A stretch of 64,000 nt of DNA, taken from Strigops habroptila. Taxonomy: Eukaryota > Chordata > Aves > Psittaciformes > Psittacidae. This document shows positions 58,931-64,000 of this stretch, piece by piece (position 1 is the stretch's first letter; the number at the start of each line of letters is the position of its first letter). The stretch spans positions 58,422,397 to 58,486,396 of the forward strand of contig NC_044282.2 in assembly GCF_004027225.2 (NCBI RefSeq), given 5' to 3'. Position numbers and translations under genes: made by a program. The notes under the pieces were generated by a model that was not told the origin of the DNA, made no database searches, and saw nothing but the letters and a program-made list of their open reading frames with translations.

Positions 58931-61900
58931 CTCTTCTGCTTTTGCTCTAAGATTATCCTTAGATAATCATATTTATAATATTCAGACTGCTTCAGATATT
59001 GACCACAGACACACATTAATATGTAAAGACCCCTGCAAGTATAACCTGTCTTCTAATGTCTGACTGGGCAGAGGGACTGAAGGTATGTAGGAATGTGAAG
59101 GAAAGATTTAAAAAAATCATAGAATGAGGAAAGCTATTTTAAAGCATTTAAAAGCTTAGGAGAACAAGATACATTTGCAAATCCATACTAACAATAAAAT
59201 GCAATGACAGCAAATCCCCTGAATCAGTCATCATATCCTTATTTTAACAGACCTGCCAAAACTCCTAATTAAGGTCTCCCCTAGGACTCTTGTTTTCTAT
59301 CTCATTATCCTGATAAAGTGGACACCAATGAGTCTCTTAATGAGGATTAAACTGTAGGCTTTAGTTGAATTTGCATGTCACATTTGCTATTGATGAGACT
59401 CTCCTGAAATATGACACATATACTTGCTAGTTTCTAGATCAGAATTCAAAATACTATACTAAAATATCTGGTAATAGACTTCCACTGCTTTGGCTAGCAA
59501 TTACCCCAAAATAGGAGATAAAAATTGTTTTGATAAATACAGCATTTTCACTTCCACAGTCCAACAGTGTGTGTCGTATTGCTATGTATCTGGCTTAAAA
59601 GGGACAGCTGCTCCAGGGATCTGGAAACACTCTCTTTAGTTTTTAACAGAAGGAAAAACTGAAACAGAAGCAGATGTTTGTGACTGTCTCACGCATGAGA
59701 TAAGGCCTTTGGAGACTTTTTTTTTCCCAGCAGCAAGTGTTTAAAGTCTCATCTTCCTTAAAGGAATTTTGATTTCATGCCTGACCTAAGAAATATGCTT
59801 TGTGTAAATTCATATGATGGAGTTTCTTGCTGATGGTTTTAGTCAACACAGGGGCTGAGTCATTAGTTTGTTCTAAAACTCGGTTACTGCCCACGCTTAC
59901 CAGAGAGATGATCCACTGCCAGGTGGTAACTTGCTCTTCTGCACATCCTCCATTGCTTTGCTGTTAGTTGTAAGGTAACACCACTAAAGTCTGTGTTCAC
60001 ACAAAGGCCAGGAATCTTCTAGGTCCTATGAGACTCAAAAGTTACTGGCTAGAAATTGGACAAAAAAAGTTTGCTCAGCATTCCTAAAATTTGTAAATCC
60101 TGAATTAGTGTCTCAGTCAATTTATCCAGAGTGTTCAACAGGCCTTAATTAGCACCCTCTAAATGTCTGCTTTGCAGAGATCTTCTGTGAACTGGGAAGT
60201 TCATTTCTTTCTGAGGACTTCCTTACTCTTCATCATACACAAAGATCAACACTATCACTCCCACCATGCTTGCTCAGCTCTTATTTCTTATCTTCATACA
60301 TTAATGTAATCATTCACACCTGACTGCAGATTGCTGAGACAATTTAACCTTCTGAAGAGATGCCAAATATTTCCCTCATATATAGTGGGAAATGCATACA
60401 CACAAGTACATATCTTTGTTAGTGTGCAAATTTGGAGACATTTTTGAGTTAATCTTTAATCTGGGACTCGATACTTTGGTTGAATCTTGATGCCTAAGTT
60501 ATCCAAAATCTTTTACACCTGTACTAGATTTCGTATTTACAGAAACTCTGTTTTATAAAAACCATGAAAATTTTAGATTTTGTGATGTTAGAGAAAAACA
60601 GCAAGCACACCTCAGAGTTCAGAAACTAAGAAGAAAAAAATCCCAATATTTACTGTTGATTTACAGATCTTATTTAAGATACTCTTGGGGATGCATGCAT
60701 GCATGTGGCCTGGCACACAGGTTCTTTAATGGTTGGGAGATAAAAGTTAATTAGTAAGTAATTTCCATCACTTCTACATGTCATCATCTACCAAATCTGA
60801 GATGTGAATCACATCTGTGAATGCTCTTTTTATGGAGATAAGATCACTGTTCCTAGTTAGCTTCAGATAGGAAATGCGACACAAATTGTAACCACAAAAA
60901 AAAGTGAACCACATGAAAGAAAATCACAGATGTCAGGCAAAGCCAGAGGAAATATACAAGAAGACTACAGTTTTAGAGCCAGTATTTCCCAACTTTGTAT
61001 TGTTGCCCATAAATCGATGTCAGAGAGCGCATTTTTTTCTTTAATTTAAAAAAGTTGCCAGTTTTGCCCATCCAACAACAGCAGCTATGACCAGAAGTCT
61101 GCTCTCTATCTCTGTAATGCCAAACCAGTTTTCACCTCACATCAGGGCTTTCTGTCCAAAAAGGTTCAACCCTGCACAAGAGTTGTGGGGGCCATAGATG
61201 ATGCCCAGTTTTAGTCATCTTGCACGTAGCTCTTTTCAAAGCTGTGCTCAGTATCTTGTTTGAATGTGGGGTTACAGACAGCAGCTGGAGCTCAATGCTG
61301 TAACAAGCATTTTCTCCTTCCCATTTCATGGTAAGAGGGCTCACATTCATTCAGTGAGGAATAAATGTTGCGGATATTTTTTTTAATTAAGTAAAAATGA
61401 ATACATTGTGAAATGCTTGCACTGTTTTCAACAGTGAGGTGGATTAAATGGAACAATGGGTCAGAGATTGAAAAAAAATTAGAGGAAGTGTCTTATCACA
61501 TGCATGAACATGCAGTCAGCCATGGATTTCCTCAATTCCAGTGCTGAAACTTTATATGAGTTGAAGTGTTGTCTATACAACTTTGCAGATAAGTTGTTCA
61601 TTGAGTTAGATACAAAGCATGATTTCAGGTTTGGGAAACCCCTGAGCTGTAAGGTATTGCAGGCTTGGAGACAATTCTGAAGAAATATTGGTTTATGCTT
61701 TTCCATATACATTAATTTTCGGCTCCTACTGGAGACAGGATTCAGGTCTGATCCAGTACTGTGCTTTTCTGTTCTTAAATACCAAAATGTTTCACTTGGC
61801 ATTGCAATGTAACATTTTGTCTTCCCAGTGGTAATCTCCTAAGTCATACTTTTTTACACAAAATTAAAAAACAGGAAGGAAAAAAAGTCATTCAATTTCT

Positions 61901-62840
61901 TTCTTTCTTTCTGATTCAAGCTGAATTTTCTTTTGATTTTCTTTTTCAACATTAAATCGAAAAATATGTTATCTGCAGTCAAAGCTAAGATTTGCTTTAC
62001 TTGGTTTAGTCTGTAAATCATTTGGACTTGAATTTACACAGGTTTGCATAATGACTGTCTGTTGTGCTTCTTAAGTTGGGAATTAGGGATCTTGGAGGAA
62101 CCCTACTGTTTACCAGGTTCAGTGAAAAACCAATTTTAAATTCATTTCAACGAGTTCTGTTTCTTCCCTTCCCTGTGGGCACATACGCCTTATATTATGT
62201 GGTACACTAGTTATACTGGCTAAGCTAACTCCTGGATAACAGCTGAAATTAGTTTTCATAGATGTAGCAGGATCCCTGATTTTCAGGTAAAAGCAGATTT
62301 TCCTGGTTTACTTCCGAAACTGGACAGAATTTAACATTGGTTAAAGTTCTCAAAGCTAAATAACCTCTCTGTACCCCAGAGACCATACTTCTGCACAGGA
62401 GACGTCACAACTGATAGTCCTGAGATGTGTTTGGGGACAGTGATAGAGAAATTATTTTAAGTGAAGAGCTTGACAGCTTGGAATTTGATTCTGCCCTTGG
62501 CATAATGTAAACTGAACTTTCTAATAGTCAGGGTATTTTACAAAGCTTGTGTCTATATGAAAACATTCCTTGTTAATCTACTATAAAAGTGCAATGTTCT
62601 GAAGTCCAAGCATCAATAATTAAGCACTTCATTGCACTGATTAAGATTTGAATAATTTCTTAGTTTGGCAAGACCTACCATATACATGGTATTCTAGGCC
62701 TTCCACTTTTGGCTATGGCTGTAACGGTTTAATTCAGGTGTGACCCCTCTCCACAGGGAATCTCCAGAATCATCAGCCAAATTTCCACATGTACCCGAGT
62801 GGCTGATAAGATTCACAGTAGGGTTAAGATGCCCAAACTC
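58931..62840. other. Unique noncoding stretch
   Basis: Holds an octamer ATTTGCAT at 59369-59376 and the (ATGC)n repeat at 60691-60705. No gene or transposon was recognised. A 107-codon minus frame at 61479-61802 has no domain. Confidence 0.5.
60691..60705. repeat. (ATGC)n repeat
   Basis: Almost four ATGC units. The repeat is self-complementary. Confidence 0.85.
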
Positions 62841-62867
62841 AAAAAAAAAAAAAAAAAAAAAAAAAAA
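62841..62867. repeat. A27 homopolymer
   Basis: 27 consecutive A. It could be the tail of a plus-strand retroposed sequence, but the ~100 bp before it match no repeat or mRNA that I recognise, and no convincing target-site duplication is seen. Length may be polymorphic. Confidence 0.95.
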
Positions 62868-64000
62868 TTCCATGGGATTTAAGCATTTAGATGCTTTTAA
62901 AAAATTCCTAATCCTGCTCTAATCAATCCACTGAGAGGTGTAGAATGCTTGTCTGTCACGTCTGCTTGACAGCTTCTGCGAAAATGGGACCCAGTTGTCA
63001 ATGGTCAATGTCATTGTGCCTGACATCTTCCTTCTGAACAGTTTTGCACTAGCAGGACTGAGATGTCTGAAGTTAATGTGCAATCAGCCTATTGATGTCA
63101 AGGAATTTTTAGTCACAGTACTTTAGTCAGTAAACCATGCTTTTGAGTTACAGGATGACACTGGGAAATTAGAAGGATGAGCTCATCCCTACCTTACATT
63201 GCAGAAAGTAATTTACAGCAGTACCTACTCTAATTGGGATTGATCTGGTTACATTGCCAGATGTATCACTGTGCATCACTTATGCACTGTGTATGTCTAA
63301 ACTTGAGCTAGACCTTTTAAGCTCTATTTAAATCCATCTCAGAAAGATCAGGATGGCCAAGGTGGATACTCTTTTGTAAAGGGGTTCAAGAGATATGTGC
63401 TCCACAGTAGCATATTTGTCCCCATTTAAAGATTGTCTCAGAAATAGATCTCTTCAGTTAGCAGTGGTGAATCCTGCCCTGAATATCTTCACATGTTCTC
63501 TGTATTTACTTAATACTCGGATCTAAAAGTCAAAGATGGGCCAAGATGAGGGCCTACTCTTTATTGTTTAATGGCAAGAATCAATGCAATGTAACTGAAT
63601 ATTCCAACTTCACTTTGAACACAGATTTTCAAGTGCTCACCTGAAAAAAAGTCTTTCTTCATCTGTTATTTACACAAACGGAGATTACGATATAATGACA
63701 AAGATAACATCTATATGACAGAGAGAACCAATATCAGATGTGTATCATACCTATAACAATCAATTATAGAGCACCAGATGTGTTTCCAAAGAAGTCACAT
63801 TTTATGGGTGGTTAGTCTCTGTGCGATTACATCTCTTACTGTTAAAAGAAGGGAGAATGCTTCGTAAAACAATTAAAAGGAGCAGGGGCTGCTGTTTCCC
63901 CTCCTGCAGGTATCTAGTAAGCCATGTGTAGAGCTAGGAGCTCCCAGCCACCCATTTACAGTTTGACAAGCCACATGATACTTGCTAAAGAGACTAAGTT
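62868..64000. other. Unique noncoding stretch
   Basis: No gene, RNA or repeat recognised up to the window end. Confidence 0.5.

Noticed and set aside
62740-62867. Processed pseudogene ending in A27
   Set aside because: No recognisable coding similarity upstream, no polyadenylation signal at a sensible distance and no clear target-site duplication.
1-64000. tRNA, rRNA, snoRNA, CRISPR or operon-like gene arrays
   Set aside because: Both strands were read for tRNA TTCGA arms, box C/D pairs, regularly spaced direct repeats and collinear long frames. None was convincing.

Overview
The window looks like AT-rich, gene-poor DNA from a bird (or a close archosaur relative). The case rests on the repeats. 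There are at least nine pieces of CR1, the dominant avian LINE. Several end in the characteristic ATTCTATG-type 3' terminal repeats, and all are 5'-truncated in the usual way. A few much older, amniote-wide repeats (MIR/CORE-SINE and L3-like CR1 tails) also survive. No bacterial-style gene organisation, rRNA, tRNA, CRISPR array or intact mobile element was found.

I found no convincing protein-coding gene. The longest ATG-initiated frames are 60 to 195 codons. The longest one (17489-18076), and two frames at about 24.3-24.8 kb, are remnants of the C-terminal part of CR1 ORF2. The rest have no recognisable domain, no splice context and no codon signal that I can see. One 72-nt segment (14709-14780) has a good splice acceptor and a usable donor and could be an internal exon, but I do not recognise its peptide. 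The window is best read as an intergenic gene desert or the inside of a very large intron.

Layout. 1-14 kb: unique AT-rich sequence with a CR1 tail (2.0 kb), an old CR1 piece (3.5 kb), a short CR1 tail (11.5 kb), a MIR-like SINE (10.8 kb) and an ancient CR1 fragment (13.0 kb). 13.9-16.2 kb: an 18-bp palindrome made of two inverted POU octamers, the candidate exon, an 18-C tract, a homeodomain-core cluster (15.3-15.7 kb) and a half-kilobase CR1. 17.6-24.7 kb: the two largest CR1 copies plus two small ones. 24.7-40 kb: mostly unique, with an L3-like tail (27.2 kb), two good CTCF-type motifs in divergent orientation (28.69 kb minus, 38.99 kb plus) and two AT-rich blocks that resemble conserved noncoding elements. 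40-64 kb: a clear MIR (40.2 kb), a homopurine tract (44.5 kb), three further enhancer-like blocks (46.7, 50.2-50.8 and 51.6 kb), a second clear MIR (58.8 kb) and a 27-A run (62.8 kb).

If the window has a biological job it is probably regulatory. The most distinctive signals are the TGACA/TGTCA half-site cluster at 50250-50784, the octamer palindrome at 13901-13918, the TAATTR cluster at 15288-15659 and the 46.7-kb block. I see no new protein-based system. All regulatory calls come from reading motifs and composition and need an alignment to other vertebrate genomes to confirm.
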